Below are positions 15,249 through 23,025 of a stretch of DNA of 24,507 nt, in pieces (positions within the stretch are counted from its first letter, which is position 1; every line of letters begins with the position of its first letter). The DNA comes from Oscillospiraceae bacterium (GTDB lineage Bacteria > Bacillota > Clostridia > Oscillospirales > Oscillospiraceae): assembly GCA_009776905.1 (NCBI GenBank), contig WRMX01000010.1:1-24507 (forward strand). Reading direction: 5' to 3'. The notes under the pieces were generated by a model, which made no database searches, had not been told where the DNA came from, and saw only the letters and a list, made by a program, of their open reading frames with translations. The position numbers were made by a program, and so were the translations under genes.

Positions 15249-15955
15249 TAGCTTTCAACAACGTAAACATGCGATATAACGACGTCGTCATTATGGACGA
15301 TTTTTGCGAAGAATTTGCCGAGCATAAGATCAACTGCATTTTGGGGCCGTCAGGGTGCGGAAAGACGACGTTGCTCAACCTTATATGCGGCATAATCAAG
15401 GAAAATAGCGGGCAGATAAGCAAGCACGAAATGGTTTCATACGTGTTTCAGGAAGAATCGCTAATACCGCAAAAAACGGCTCGAAAAAACTTGGAGCTTG
15501 TTTTAAAAAGCGTTTACGCTGATAAAAACGAACTGAGGTCCGTGATAGACAAATTTCTCAAAATATCCAATCTGGAAAAGGCCTCGGAATTGTACCCGCA
15601 CGAAATGAGCGGCGGAATGCGCCAAAGGCTTGCCTTAATAAGGGCATTTGCGTATCCGTCCGATGTCTTGTTAATGGACGAGCCATTTAAAACTTTGGAC
15701 GTGACCTTGAAGAACAGCATCATAGAATCATTTTTGTCGCTTTACGATGAAGACAGGCGAACCGTCGTGTTTGTAACCCACGACATAGACGAGGCTTTGT
15801 TAACCGGGGACTATATCTATGTATACGGCAACAAGCCGCTCCGCCTGTTGAGGAAATTCGCGCTCGATGGCGACAAGAACGAACGCAAGCTATATGCGGA
15901 CGATCTTATCAAAATCAAGCAGGAAATATATAAGGAAACGGAACAGTGGCATTAA
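15245..15955 (+). CDS. ABC importer ATP-binding protein
   Basis: The ATPase powers the importer at the inner membrane face. Motifs counted from the chosen start are Walker A GPSGCGKT (34-41), Q loop VFQEE, signature MSGGMRQR, Walker B VLLMDEPF, D loop KTLD and switch His in VTHDIDE. It is most like SsuB/TauB/ThiZ ATPases. I chose the ATG at 15245 because AGGAGG lies 11 bases upstream, the ATG overlaps the permease stop as ATGA, and MIAFNNVNMRY is the usual start of such proteins. An upstream in-frame ATG at 15215 would add ten residues and is also possible. The 3' end overlaps the convergent tmcAL gene by four bases. Confidence 0.88.
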   Translation: MIAFNNVNMRYNDVVIMDDFCEEFAEHKINCILGPSGCGKTTLLNLICGIIKENSGQISKHEMVSYVFQEESLIPQKTARKNLELVLKSVYADKNELRSVIDKFLKISNLEKASELYPHEMSGGMRQRLALIRAFAYPSDVLLMDEPFKTLDVTLKNSIIESFLSLYDEDRRTVVFVTHDIDEALLTGDYIYVYGNKPLRLLRKFALDGDKNERKLYADDLIKIKQEIYKETEQWH

Positions 15956-17241
15956 AAGGACTTATTCTCCTCAGAATCGATGATCCGCGGCGTCTCGCGC
16001 CACTCTTGCCCTCCGACTCGCTTTTCAACGTCTTCATATGCTAAAACATAGAAGTCCGTCGCCGCAGCTTCCTTGCTGAATAATGCCGCAGCACGGCCTC
16101 CCAATGCCTTTACAGTTGCCGCTTTAGTGATAATCGGCAGCTTCGCTTTATCCTTCGCCTCCCGCAACAAGGCCATTCCGATTTCATTCATCGCCAAAAC
16201 GCGTATATAAGGCGGAGGTTCGAGCGTGTCATCAACCGTCATGCCTAGGCAAGCGCACATCAACAACCTGCGGACTCTCGACATCGCATATCGTTTCGTT
16301 TTCACGCTCCGAAGCAAGCCATCAATCGTCGGCTCCTTCGCTGCAAAAGACGCAAAACGGCGTTCGATTCCTTCCGACAACCCAGGCAATGCGGAAAAAT
16401 CGTCAAGTGACCGCAACCTCGACAGCATCGCCTGCTCATATTGCGCCATAAAGACAGGCCCCCGCCTTATCTTGATTTCATCTATGAACACAAAAGATGC
16501 ACGATACGGCATATCTATCCAAGGTGGCACCATACGCGTAGTACCATTGGAATTATTAGTGCTTCCGCGTTGGTTTTTTATAACCATTGGCATATGGCCG
16601 CTTGCAAGACGGCTTCGCAGCCCGGAGGCAGACGACCCTCTTCCGCTTCCGCTGTCATGCGCCACGCCGTAACGCTCCACGGTAATCGGGCGCATTTTGG
16701 AAGATTGCGCCGCAATCGCCTTTATGTATTCAATCCCCAAAAGATTGTTCGGCGACTTCAGCAGCTCGGCAGCCTCACCGGCCAGCCGGTCGACGGCCTT
16801 TTGCGCTGCGACCGCATACGACAGCCCCAAATCCGAATATTCCCTTATCAATGCGCCCGCTTCAGGCTTCGCTAAAACTTCCGCAACCGCCATGAGCCCG
16901 GCTATCTCCCCCGCTTCGCTGCCAAAAGAAAGTTGCGAGCACACGCCGATGCTTTCCAAAATATGCACTCCTGCGGCGGCAAAGCCCTCCGCAGACAATA
17001 GCGCATATGCCGATGGGATTTCCACGACCAAGTCGGCTCCGCACCTCACTGCGGCTTCCGCCCTTGTGAACTTCCCGAACACTGCAAAATCGCCGCGTTG
17101 GACATAGTTCCCGCTCATCGCGCAGACGATCGCGCAATCCTCCCCCGAGAGCTCCGCGATGCTTTCGCGTGTCTTTCGCATATGGCGCTCATGGCCATAA
17201 TGAAAAGGATTATATTCGCAGATGATTCCGGCAACAGTCAT
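15952..17241 (-). CDS. tmcAL: tRNA(Met) cytidine acetate ligase
   Basis: TmcAL (YlbM) uses acetate and ATP to make N4-acetylcytidine at the wobble base of elongator tRNA-Met. The 429-residue protein starts VAGIICEYNPFHYGHERH, with the nucleotidyltransferase HxGH at 14-17. Further family motifs are MSGNYVQRGDFA, FTRAEAAVRCGADLVVEIP, SFGSE, SPNNLLGIEYIKA and, later, RRLLMCACLG. AGGAGG lies six bases before the ATG. Length is close to the usual 400-odd residues. It is divergent from ackA, an arrangement that places two acetate-using genes side by side. Its stop overlaps that of the ABC ATPase gene in TTAA, leaving no room for a terminator between them. Confidence 0.92.
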   Translation of the reverse strand: MTVAGIICEYNPFHYGHERHMRKTRESIAELSGEDCAIVCAMSGNYVQRGDFAVFGKFTRAEAAVRCGADLVVEIPSAYALLSAEGFAAAGVHILESIGVCSQLSFGSEAGEIAGLMAVAEVLAKPEAGALIREYSDLGLSYAVAAQKAVDRLAGEAAELLKSPNNLLGIEYIKAIAAQSSKMRPITVERYGVAHDSGSGRGSSASGLRSRLASGHMPMVIKNQRGSTNNSNGTTRMVPPWIDMPYRASFVFIDEIKIRRGPVFMAQYEQAMLSRLRSLDDFSALPGLSEGIERRFASFAAKEPTIDGLLRSVKTKRYAMSRVRRLLMCACLGMTVDDTLEPPPYIRVLAMNEIGMALLREAKDKAKLPIITKAATVKALGGRAAALFSKEAAATDFYVLAYEDVEKRVGGQEWRETPRIIDSEENKSF

Positions 17242-17291
17242 AATGCACCTCCTGATAGTTTTACAAATAATTGTTAAAATATAAAAAACAA

Positions 17292-17320
17292 TTGATATTT
17301 TTCCACACTTGCATTAGAAT
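17292..17320 (+). promoter_or_regulatory. Predicted sigma-A promoter for ackA
   Basis: TTGATA (17292-17297) and TAGAAT (17315-17320) are separated by 17 bp. Transcription would begin near 17327 and give a long leader of about 245 nt, which contains the palindromic tandem array at 17390-17489. AAGAGG lies eight bases before the ackA ATG. Confidence 0.65.
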
Positions 17321-17389
17321 AAGCAGTAATCCACATAAGAGGCAAATATGGGTCGCGCGATGGGCGCCGATATGCCATGTCTTGCGAAC

Positions 17390-17489
17390 CGGACGCGCAG
17401 CGCGACAATCGGACGCGCAGCACGACAATCGGACGCGCAGCGCGACAATCGGCCACGCAGCGTGACAATCGGACGCGCAGCGCGACTTT
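17390..17489. repeat. Five tandem 20-bp palindromic units in the ackA leader
   Basis: Units begin at 17390, 17410, 17430, 17450 and 17470; the type unit is CGGACGCGCAGCGCGACAAT. Each holds the interrupted palindrome CGCGC-A-GCGCG. In unit 4 both arms have changed together (CACGC/GCGTG), so pairing is kept; unit 2 has one arm changed. The array lies upstream of ackA and downstream of its predicted promoter. It could form short hairpins with a CAG loop in the transcript or act as protein-binding sites at about two helical turns' spacing. Confidence 0.9.
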
Positions 17490-17571
17490 GGTACAAAGAC
17501 GTTGGCTGCCAAGCGCCATTCGACGGGCCCGGATTTGCACTCAATTATAATATAAGCAAGAGGTTTTGTAA

Positions 17572-18828
17572 ATGAATGTATTAGTCATCAACGCAGGAAG
17601 CTCATCTCTCAAGTACCAACTTTTCGACATGGAAAACGAAACAATCATCGCAAAAGGCAACTGCGACCGCATCGGCATCGACGGGAACCTGAAGCACACG
17701 CCGTTCCTCAACGACAAGCCCGTCTTCAACGACGCGATCGACCTACCCACCCACGCCGAAGCGATACAGGCTGTCATCGAAAAACTCCTCAGCGCCGAAT
17801 ACGGCGTCATCACGGACCTCTCGGAGATCAACGCGGTCGGCCACCGCTTCGTGCACGGCGGCCCGAAGTTCTTCAACAGCGTGCTCATCGACGACGATGT
17901 AATCAAAGCGCTCGAAGACTGCGCCTCCCTGGCCCCGCTGCACACACCCGCGAACCTCATGGGCATCAACGCCTGCAAGAGCATCATGCCGGGCATCCCG
18001 CAGGTCGCCGTGTTCGACACCGCGTTCCACCATACCATCCCCCAATTCGCGTACGTTTACCCCATTCCGTATAAGTATTACGAGAACAACCACATCCGTC
18101 GTTACGGCTTCCACGGCACGTCGCACCGCTATGTGTCGACAGCCGCGATTGAAAAGCTCGGCGGCAAAGCTGAGGGGACGAAAATCGTCACATGCCACCT
18201 TGGCAACGGCGCTTCGCTCGCCGCGATCAAAGACGGCTATTGCATCGATACGACGATGGGCGTCACCCCGCTCGAAGGCGTCCCGATGGGCACGCGCAGC
18301 GGCAGCATAGACCCCACCCTGATCGAGATCATCGCGGGCATCGAGGGGAATCTGTCAATCGGCGATACGTTGAATATTCTCAACAAGGAGTCCGGCGTCC
18401 TCGGAGTGTCGGGCGTTTCGTCCGATTTCAGGGATGTCGAAACATCGGCGGGCATCAACATCAACGACGGCAGCAGGCTCGTGGGCTCTGAGGTCAACCC
18501 GCGCTCGAAGCTGGCTCTGGACATTTTTAACTATCAGGTCGCGAAATATATCGGCTCATATGCAGCTATCATGGGCGGCCTCGATGCCATCGTCTTCACG
18601 GCCGGGGTCGGCGAGAACTCGCCATATACCCGCATGGGCGTATGCAAGCTGCTGAAGGGCATCGGCATAGAAATCGACATCGTCAAAAACGGCTTCCGTG
18701 GCAGGAGCGAGTTCGTCGACGTCACGGGCGAAGGTTCAAAGGTCAAGGTGTTCGTCATCCCCACCGACGAGGAGCTTGTCATCGCGCGCGACACGGTTTA
18801 TATCGTCGGCGCCGAAACGTTGGAATAA
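17572..18828 (+). CDS. ackA: Acetate kinase
   Basis: AckA interconverts acetyl phosphate plus ADP and acetate plus ATP, the last step of acetate fermentation. The 418-residue protein has the N-terminal ASKHA motif VLVINAGSSSLKYQ, Arg92 in GHRFVHGG, Asp149 in FDTAFH, His181 in YGFHGTSH, LGNGAS, Arg242 in GTRSGSIDP and Glu348 in GVGENS. It is about 18 residues longer than usual, mostly through an insertion at about 291-311 (after DFRDVE). No pta gene adjoins it. The start is set by AAGAGG upstream. A hairpin and the SDR gene follow on the same strand. Confidence 0.96.
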   Translation: MNVLVINAGSSSLKYQLFDMENETIIAKGNCDRIGIDGNLKHTPFLNDKPVFNDAIDLPTHAEAIQAVIEKLLSAEYGVITDLSEINAVGHRFVHGGPKFFNSVLIDDDVIKALEDCASLAPLHTPANLMGINACKSIMPGIPQVAVFDTAFHHTIPQFAYVYPIPYKYYENNHIRRYGFHGTSHRYVSTAAIEKLGGKAEGTKIVTCHLGNGASLAAIKDGYCIDTTMGVTPLEGVPMGTRSGSIDPTLIEIIAGIEGNLSIGDTLNILNKESGVLGVSGVSSDFRDVETSAGININDGSRLVGSEVNPRSKLALDIFNYQVAKYIGSYAAIMGGLDAIVFTAGVGENSPYTRMGVCKLLKGIGIEIDIVKNGFRGRSEFVDVTGEGSKVKVFVIPTDEELVIARDTVYIVGAETLE

Positions 18829-18854
18829 GGGCGATTATCGGACGGTCTGTCCCG

Positions 18855-18879
18855 GACGCGCCCTGCATGACGGCGCGTC
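18855..18879. other. GC-rich hairpin between ackA and the SDR gene
   Basis: GACGCGCC (18855-18862) pairs perfectly with GGCGCGTC (18872-18879) across a 9-nt loop. No U-tract follows, so a plain Rho-independent terminator is unlikely; it may be a REP-type repeat or an RNA stabiliser. Confidence 0.5.
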
Positions 18880-18937
18880 AAGGATGCCGCGCCCTACAAT
18901 CATCGATAAATATTATTAAATAAATGGAGGTCACAAA

Positions 18938-19951
18938 ATGTCAAATTACTTAAGCGGCAAAGTCGCCCTTGTCACCGGCTCCGGCCAGGGCATCGGCCGC
19001 GCGATCGCCGTCGCGCTGGCCAACGAGGGCGCAAAGGTCGTCACCAACAACCGCGCTCCCGTGACGAAAAACGTCGCGAACCAGCTCGATGAGGCAAGGC
19101 TTGCCCGCCTGACGCCTGAGGAGCTGGAATGGTACAACACGGAAATCGAGAAATACACCGGCGATGCCGAGACCACGGCGGCAGCGATCAGGGCAGCCGG
19201 CGGCGACGCGACGGCTTGCTTCGGCGACATCGGAAGCTTTGCCGAGGCGGAGAGAATCGTCGAGAAAACTGTCGAGCTCTACGGCTCCATCGACATCGTC
19301 GTGAACGTCGCGGGCGCATTCGGCTTTGCGCCGCTCGAGAAAATCACGGAAGAACTGTGGGACAAGGTCACGACCGTCAAACCTAAGGGATATTTCAACA
19401 TCATCCGCTTTGCAGTCCCATACATGAAGAAAAAAGGCTGGGGCCGCATCGTCAACTGCGCGTCGCCGGCATGGCTCGGCGGTGGCATCCGCCAGGCCGA
19501 GTATTGCAGCGCAAATGCGGGGACTGTCGGACTCACATGGGCTCTCGCCGAGGAGCTGAGCGATGACGGCATCACGGTTAACTGCTTCGCCCCCGGCGCG
19601 AAGACCAGAGCGTCTGTGGATATGGAGCTCTTTGACAAGGTCGTCGACGACGATGAGAAATCCACAAAGACCGGCATGCCCTTGATGTCTTACGACGGGA
19701 CTTCCCCGCCTGAGCCTTTCGCGGCCTTCATCGCGTATCTCGCGACCGACGCGGCGAAAGACGTCACCGGCGCCGTGTTCATGACCGGCGGCGGCATGAT
19801 CGCCCGCTATTCGCACCCGACGATCGTCGCTACGATGATGGATCCCGAAGGATGGACCGTCGATAAGGCCATCAAGACCGCTCCCGAGACATTGTTCAAG
19901 GACTATAAGAACATCACGCAGATGGGCGGCCCGCCTCCGCGCAGGGACTAG
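18938..19951 (+). CDS. SDR-fold oxidoreductase with altered catalytic tetrad
   Basis: The 337-residue protein is a short-chain dehydrogenase/reductase: cofactor motif TGSGQGIG (13-20), NVAG (123-126), and the usual spacing of Ser176 and Tyr189. The classical active-site Lys four residues after Tyr is Asn193 (YCSANAG), and the classical Asn in helix 4 is Lys148 (VKPKG), so Asn and Lys look exchanged. An insertion rich in charged residues (about 41-75) follows strand 2, and the C-terminal region is longer than in classical SDRs. Substrate is unknown; this may be a distinct subfamily rather than a damaged enzyme. TGGAGG lies before the ATG. It may be read through from ackA. Confidence 0.8.
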   Translation: MSNYLSGKVALVTGSGQGIGRAIAVALANEGAKVVTNNRAPVTKNVANQLDEARLARLTPEELEWYNTEIEKYTGDAETTAAAIRAAGGDATACFGDIGSFAEAERIVEKTVELYGSIDIVVNVAGAFGFAPLEKITEELWDKVTTVKPKGYFNIIRFAVPYMKKKGWGRIVNCASPAWLGGGIRQAEYCSANAGTVGLTWALAEELSDDGITVNCFAPGAKTRASVDMELFDKVVDDDEKSTKTGMPLMSYDGTSPPEPFAAFIAYLATDAAKDVTGAVFMTGGGMIARYSHPTIVATMMDPEGWTVDKAIKTAPETLFKDYKNITQMGGPPPRRD

Positions 19952-19960
19952 TATTTAGAC

Positions 19961-20037
19961 CACGCAGCGCAGCCCCACGCGCAGCCCCACGCGCAGCCCC
20001 ACACGAACCCACGCAGCGCACACGCAGCACATACTCA
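19961..20037. repeat. Short tandem repeats (12-bp units) after the SDR gene
   Basis: Three consecutive 12-bp units GCAGCCCCACGC begin at 19969, 19981 and 19993 (the last ends in ACAC). They are flanked by further ACGCAGCGCA/ACGCAGCAC copies. The composition echoes the CGCAGCG core of the array upstream of ackA. No coding potential is apparent. Confidence 0.7.
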
Positions 20038-20082
20038 CAACCACGCGGCAACCACCCTGACAATAACATATGGCGGTGGGTA

Positions 20083-20112
20083 AGGAGCCTGGGACTTCTG
20101 TCCCGGGCTCCT
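20083..20112. other. Strong 13-bp hairpin upstream of hflK
   Basis: AGGAGCCTGGGAC pairs with GTCCCGGGCTCCT around a TTCT loop, with a single G-T wobble. It lies about 60 bp before the hflK ATG. There is no U-tract. It may end or stabilise transcripts, or be a dispersed palindromic repeat. Confidence 0.65.
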
Positions 20113-20174
20113 CAGACAAACCCCATGTCAATGCCCGCCGCCTGAAAGTCAACAAGCGCAAAAGGAGCAATTAA

Positions 20175-21188
20175 ATGGACTTAAACGATCTCAAAAACAT
20201 GCGCGGCGGCGCATCAGGCGGCGGGGGCCCGAAAAAGGTCTACGACGCCGCGGAAAAAAAACGCATAAAAACGACCGTCATAGTAATAGCCATATTGATC
20301 ATCGCCGCCATCATCGTATTCACCAGCATGTTCACGGTTAACGACAAGCAGCAGGCAGTCATAACCACGTTCGGCCGCGTGACCGGAACGCCGGTCAGCT
20401 CGGGGCTGCACTTTAAGCTGCCTTTCGGCATACAAAAAGCCCACACCGTCGACGTGAACGTATACCAGAAAGTCGAAATTGGATACCAATCTTTTCCAAA
20501 CGGCACATCAGTAAGCGTGACCACCGAGAGCAAGATGATCACCGGCGACTACAACATCGTCAACGTAGACTTCTTCGTGGAGTATAAGGTGTCCGACCCC
20601 GTGCAATACCTCTTCGCGTCGCGCAACCCCGAAATAATCCTCAAAAACGTCGCGCAAGGGCAGATCAGGAACGTCATAAGCTCATATCTGGTCGACGACA
20701 TTCTTACGACAGGGAAGCTGGAAATACAGTCCAAGGTCCGCGAAGCGATAATGAGCGAGCTGGACTCATATCAGATTGGCCTGATCCTCACGGAAATCAG
20801 GATTCAAGATGCCGAGCCGCCCACCGAGGAGGTCATCGCGGCGTTCAAATCCGTCGAGTCCGCAAAGCAGAACAAAGAAACGACGATCAACCAGGCCAAC
20901 GCATATAAGGAGCAGCAGCTCCCTGTCGCAAAAGCCGACGCGGACCAAAAAATCCAAAACGCGGAATACCTGCGGCAAAACAGGATCAATGACGCTATCA
21001 AGCAGGTCGCGATGTTCGAGGCGATGTACGCGCAATACACGCTCAACCCGCTCATCACCCGCGAGCGCATGTTCTACGAAGCGATGGAGCAACTGATGCC
21101 GGGCATTCGCGTATATATCAACACGACGGAGAACGAGACATCCATGCTCCTCCCGTTGGACAGCTTCATGGGAGGTGACACGCAATGA
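20175..21188 (+). CDS. hflK: HflK, SPFH/band-7 membrane protein
   Basis: The 337-residue protein has a short Gly-rich cytoplasmic N-terminus (GGASGGGGPK), one membrane segment (about 32-54) and an SPFH domain starting VNDKQQAVITTFGRV. A coiled-coil region rich in Ala/Glu/Gln follows (about 210-280). HflK assembles with HflC into a large membrane ring; in E. coli this complex restrains the FtsH protease. AAGGAG lies seven bases before the ATG. Its last codons overlap hflC as ATGA, which indicates translational coupling and equal production of both subunits. No ftsH is nearby. Confidence 0.93.
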   Translation: MDLNDLKNMRGGASGGGGPKKVYDAAEKKRIKTTVIVIAILIIAAIIVFTSMFTVNDKQQAVITTFGRVTGTPVSSGLHFKLPFGIQKAHTVDVNVYQKVEIGYQSFPNGTSVSVTTESKMITGDYNIVNVDFFVEYKVSDPVQYLFASRNPEIILKNVAQGQIRNVISSYLVDDILTTGKLEIQSKVREAIMSELDSYQIGLILTEIRIQDAEPPTEEVIAAFKSVESAKQNKETTINQANAYKEQQLPVAKADADQKIQNAEYLRQNRINDAIKQVAMFEAMYAQYTLNPLITRERMFYEAMEQLMPGIRVYINTTENETSMLLPLDSFMGGDTQ

Positions 21189-22066
21189 AGAAGAAAAGGA
21201 ACGGCATAATCATCGCAGTCGTCGTGCTGCTCATCATCATCGTCGCGAGCGCGTCGTTCTATTCCGTCAGGCCAAACCAATTTATGTGCATAGCGCGCTT
21301 CTCGCAAATAATCGACACCGTATCGACCCCGGGCTTGCACGCCAAAATACCGTTCGTCGACCAGATCATCGAATACCCGAAAGAGAAGCTGTTTTATGAC
21401 ATCCGCCCGTCGGAAGTCCTTACTTCGGATTCAAAGGCGATGACCGTCGACAGCTTCGTCGTGTGGCGGATAGTCGATGCAAAGAAGTTCTACCAAACGC
21501 TTGGGACGACGGAGACGGCGGAGGACCGCCTGGACAACATCACGTTTAACGCCTTGAAGGTCGTCATCGGCAAAATCCTCCAGGCGGACATCATATCGAC
21601 CGACGAGCAGAGCCGCAACGTGCTCAACACGCTTGTCGTCTCCGACGTGCAAAACGCAGTCGGCACTTATGGCATCGAGGTCATCGATGTGAAAATTAAA
21701 CGTTTCGACTTGCCTGACGACAACGAACGAAACGTCTACGAGCGCATGATTTCGGAGCGCGACGTCATAGCCGAGCAATATAGGGCGGAAGGCATCGAGG
21801 AGGCCGCATACATCAGGAACGAGGTCAACAAGGACGTCAATATCATCATCTCGAACGCCGAAGCCGAGGCGGAGAAGATCATCGCCGAGGGCGAATCGGA
21901 ATATATGAGGATTCTCGGCGAGGCTTACAACACGCCGGACAAACGCGATTTCTACATATTCATGAGGGGCTTGGACGCTTTGAAGGCATCAATGACCGGC
22001 GCGGAAAAGACCGTCGTGCTGGATGCGAACTCCGAGCTCGCGAAGCTGCTGATATCACCGTATTAG
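21185..22066 (+). CDS. hflC: HflC, SPFH/band-7 membrane protein
   Basis: The 293-residue partner of HflK has an N-terminal membrane segment (about 6-25), the SPFH start SVRPNQFMCIARF, the motifs TPGLHAKIPFVDQI, DSKAMTVDSFVVWRI and VKIKRFDLPDDN, and a Glu/Ala-rich helix near 215-240. The size is normal for HflC. It overlaps hflK by four bases. The stop codon TAG is also the first three bases of the structured repeat element that follows, so an insertion of that element may have set the present C-terminus (LAKLLISPY). Confidence 0.93.
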   Translation: MKKKRNGIIIAVVVLLIIIVASASFYSVRPNQFMCIARFSQIIDTVSTPGLHAKIPFVDQIIEYPKEKLFYDIRPSEVLTSDSKAMTVDSFVVWRIVDAKKFYQTLGTTETAEDRLDNITFNALKVVIGKILQADIISTDEQSRNVLNTLVVSDVQNAVGTYGIEVIDVKIKRFDLPDDNERNVYERMISERDVIAEQYRAEGIEEAAYIRNEVNKDVNIIISNAEAEAEKIIAEGESEYMRILGEAYNTPDKRDFYIFMRGLDALKASMTGAEKTVVLDANSELAKLLISPY

Positions 22067-22252
22067 TAACTAAGCACTTCGCAACACAAACAAATAACAA
22101 GATATTTTACTGTGCATAGTTACTATCGCCGCGCGAAGCGCGGTGCGCCGGTGCGGAGGCGTAAATTCGCAGGCGGAATTCATTTCCGCCGTAAAGCGAA
22201 ATGAGTCGTAGCGCGTGGCGTCCGGGTTGTGGGGGTGGAACCCCCACGTTAG
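22064..22252 (+). repeat. Structured repeat element, copy A
   Basis: This 189-nt element shares its plan with copy B at 23026-23204. In order: a stem TAGTAACTAAGCAC / GTGCATAGTTACTA (13 of 14 paired) with an AT-rich loop; CCGCGC-GAA-GCGCGG (22129-22143); a variable region; GGCGGAA-TTCAT-TTCCGCC (22172-22190); a 3' hairpin GTGGGGGTGGAACCCCCAC (22229-22247); and the tail GTTAG. It has no coding region and no terminal inverted repeats. It lies between convergent hflC and the phosphoribosyltransferase gene. Confidence 0.8.
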
Positions 22253-22273
22253 CAGACGATGGGCGCAGACGAC

Positions 22274-22297
22274 GGGCGCGGCATCACTGCCGCGCCC
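22274..22297. terminator. Perfect 10-bp hairpin at the 3' end of the phosphoribosyltransferase gene
   Basis: GGGCGCGGCA pairs perfectly with TGCCGCGCCC around a TCAC loop, 12 bp beyond the stop codon of the phosphoribosyltransferase gene. A U-tract is missing on both strands, so it is a terminator-like structure rather than a classical Rho-independent terminator. Confidence 0.5.
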
Positions 22298-22309
22298 ATT
22301 GTCATTGTG

Positions 22310-22867
22310 CTACATCGGCGAACCATCCGGGTTCATCAACGGCAGCTGTTGCAAAAACAAAATATCCTCCCGGAACTTTGCGTCGCCCTCCGCCAGAATG
22401 GCCATTCTGCCCGCAACGATACCCCCCGCCTCCTTCACGAGCAGCTCCACCGCGCGCACGGACTCGCCCGTGCTGATGACATCATCGACGATGAGCACGT
22501 TTCTCCCCTTCATAAGATTAGCTTCCGTCGCGTCAATATGGAGGCTCTGCCTTTTCACGGTGGTTATAGACTGCACCTCGACGGAAAAGACATCCTTCAT
22601 ATATAGCTTTACGCCTTTGCGGGCGACGATGTATTCATTTCGCCCGCTCTGCCGGGCCATCTCATGCACGAGCGGGATCCCCTTAGCCTCGGCAGTGATG
22701 AGGATGTCGTGCGGGGGCGCCATCTTCAGCAGCTCCCTTGCGGCAGTGACCGTCAGCTCGACGTCCCCGAAAAGCACGAACGCCGCAATGCTGAGCCTGT
22801 CTGAAACCTTGCAGATCTGCAAGTCTCTTTCCAGCCCGGCAATATTGATTCTATAGAAGCTATCCAT
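22310..22867 (-). CDS. Purine-type phosphoribosyltransferase (APRT-like)
   Basis: The 185-residue protein holds the PRPP-binding signature VLIVDDVISTGES (124-136) and the earlier substrate-pocket segment ILITAEAKGIPLVHEMA (55-71). These resemble adenine phosphoribosyltransferase and related purine salvage enzymes, which join a purine base to PRPP to give a nucleotide. The base is not certain. I chose the ATG at 22867 because MDSFYRINIAGLERDLQIC looks like the family start; ATGs at 22879 and 22909 are also in frame and no start has an ideal ribosome site (AAAGGA lies 12 bases before 22867). It is divergent from an AzgA-type purine permease, supporting a purine salvage role, and is bracketed by two copies of the structured element. 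Confidence 0.82.
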   Translation of the reverse strand: MDSFYRINIAGLERDLQICKVSDRLSIAAFVLFGDVELTVTAARELLKMAPPHDILITAEAKGIPLVHEMARQSGRNEYIVARKGVKLYMKDVFSVEVQSITTVKRQSLHIDATEANLMKGRNVLIVDDVISTGESVRAVELLVKEAGGIVAGRMAILAEGDAKFREDILFLQQLPLMNPDGSPM

Positions 22868-22929
22868 AGTAATGGTCATTCCTTTCGGTTTTTCTCCTGC
22901 AAAAAGCATCCCACGTTACCGCTGCGATC

Positions 22930-22957
22930 ATTTTATCATTATTTCAAAATAATTCAA
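22930..22957 (-). promoter_or_regulatory. Predicted promoter for the phosphoribosyltransferase gene
   Basis: On the minus strand TTGAAT (22952-22957) and TAAAAT (22930-22935) are 16 bp apart, in an AT-rich stretch. The leader would be about 55 nt. The spacer up to the permease gene (22868-23230) holds this site, a divergent promoter candidate and element copy B. I saw no purine riboswitch core. Confidence 0.5.
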
Positions 22958-22984
22958 ACTATTCTTTTCTTTTTCACAAACCCC

Positions 22985-23011
22985 TTGATTCTTTCCGCAA
23001 CACAATATAAA
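22985..23011 (+). promoter_or_regulatory. Candidate promoter for the purine permease gene
   Basis: TTGATT (22985-22990) and TATAAA (23006-23011) are separated by 15 bp, a little short of the optimum. A start near 23018 would put nearly the whole of structured element copy B in the 5' leader (about 210 nt). Confidence 0.4.
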
Positions 23012-23025
23012 ATGGCAACTGAATT

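Noticed and set aside
17390..17489. CRISPR array
   Set aside because: The units are contiguous 20-bp tandem repeats with no unique spacers and no cas genes nearby.
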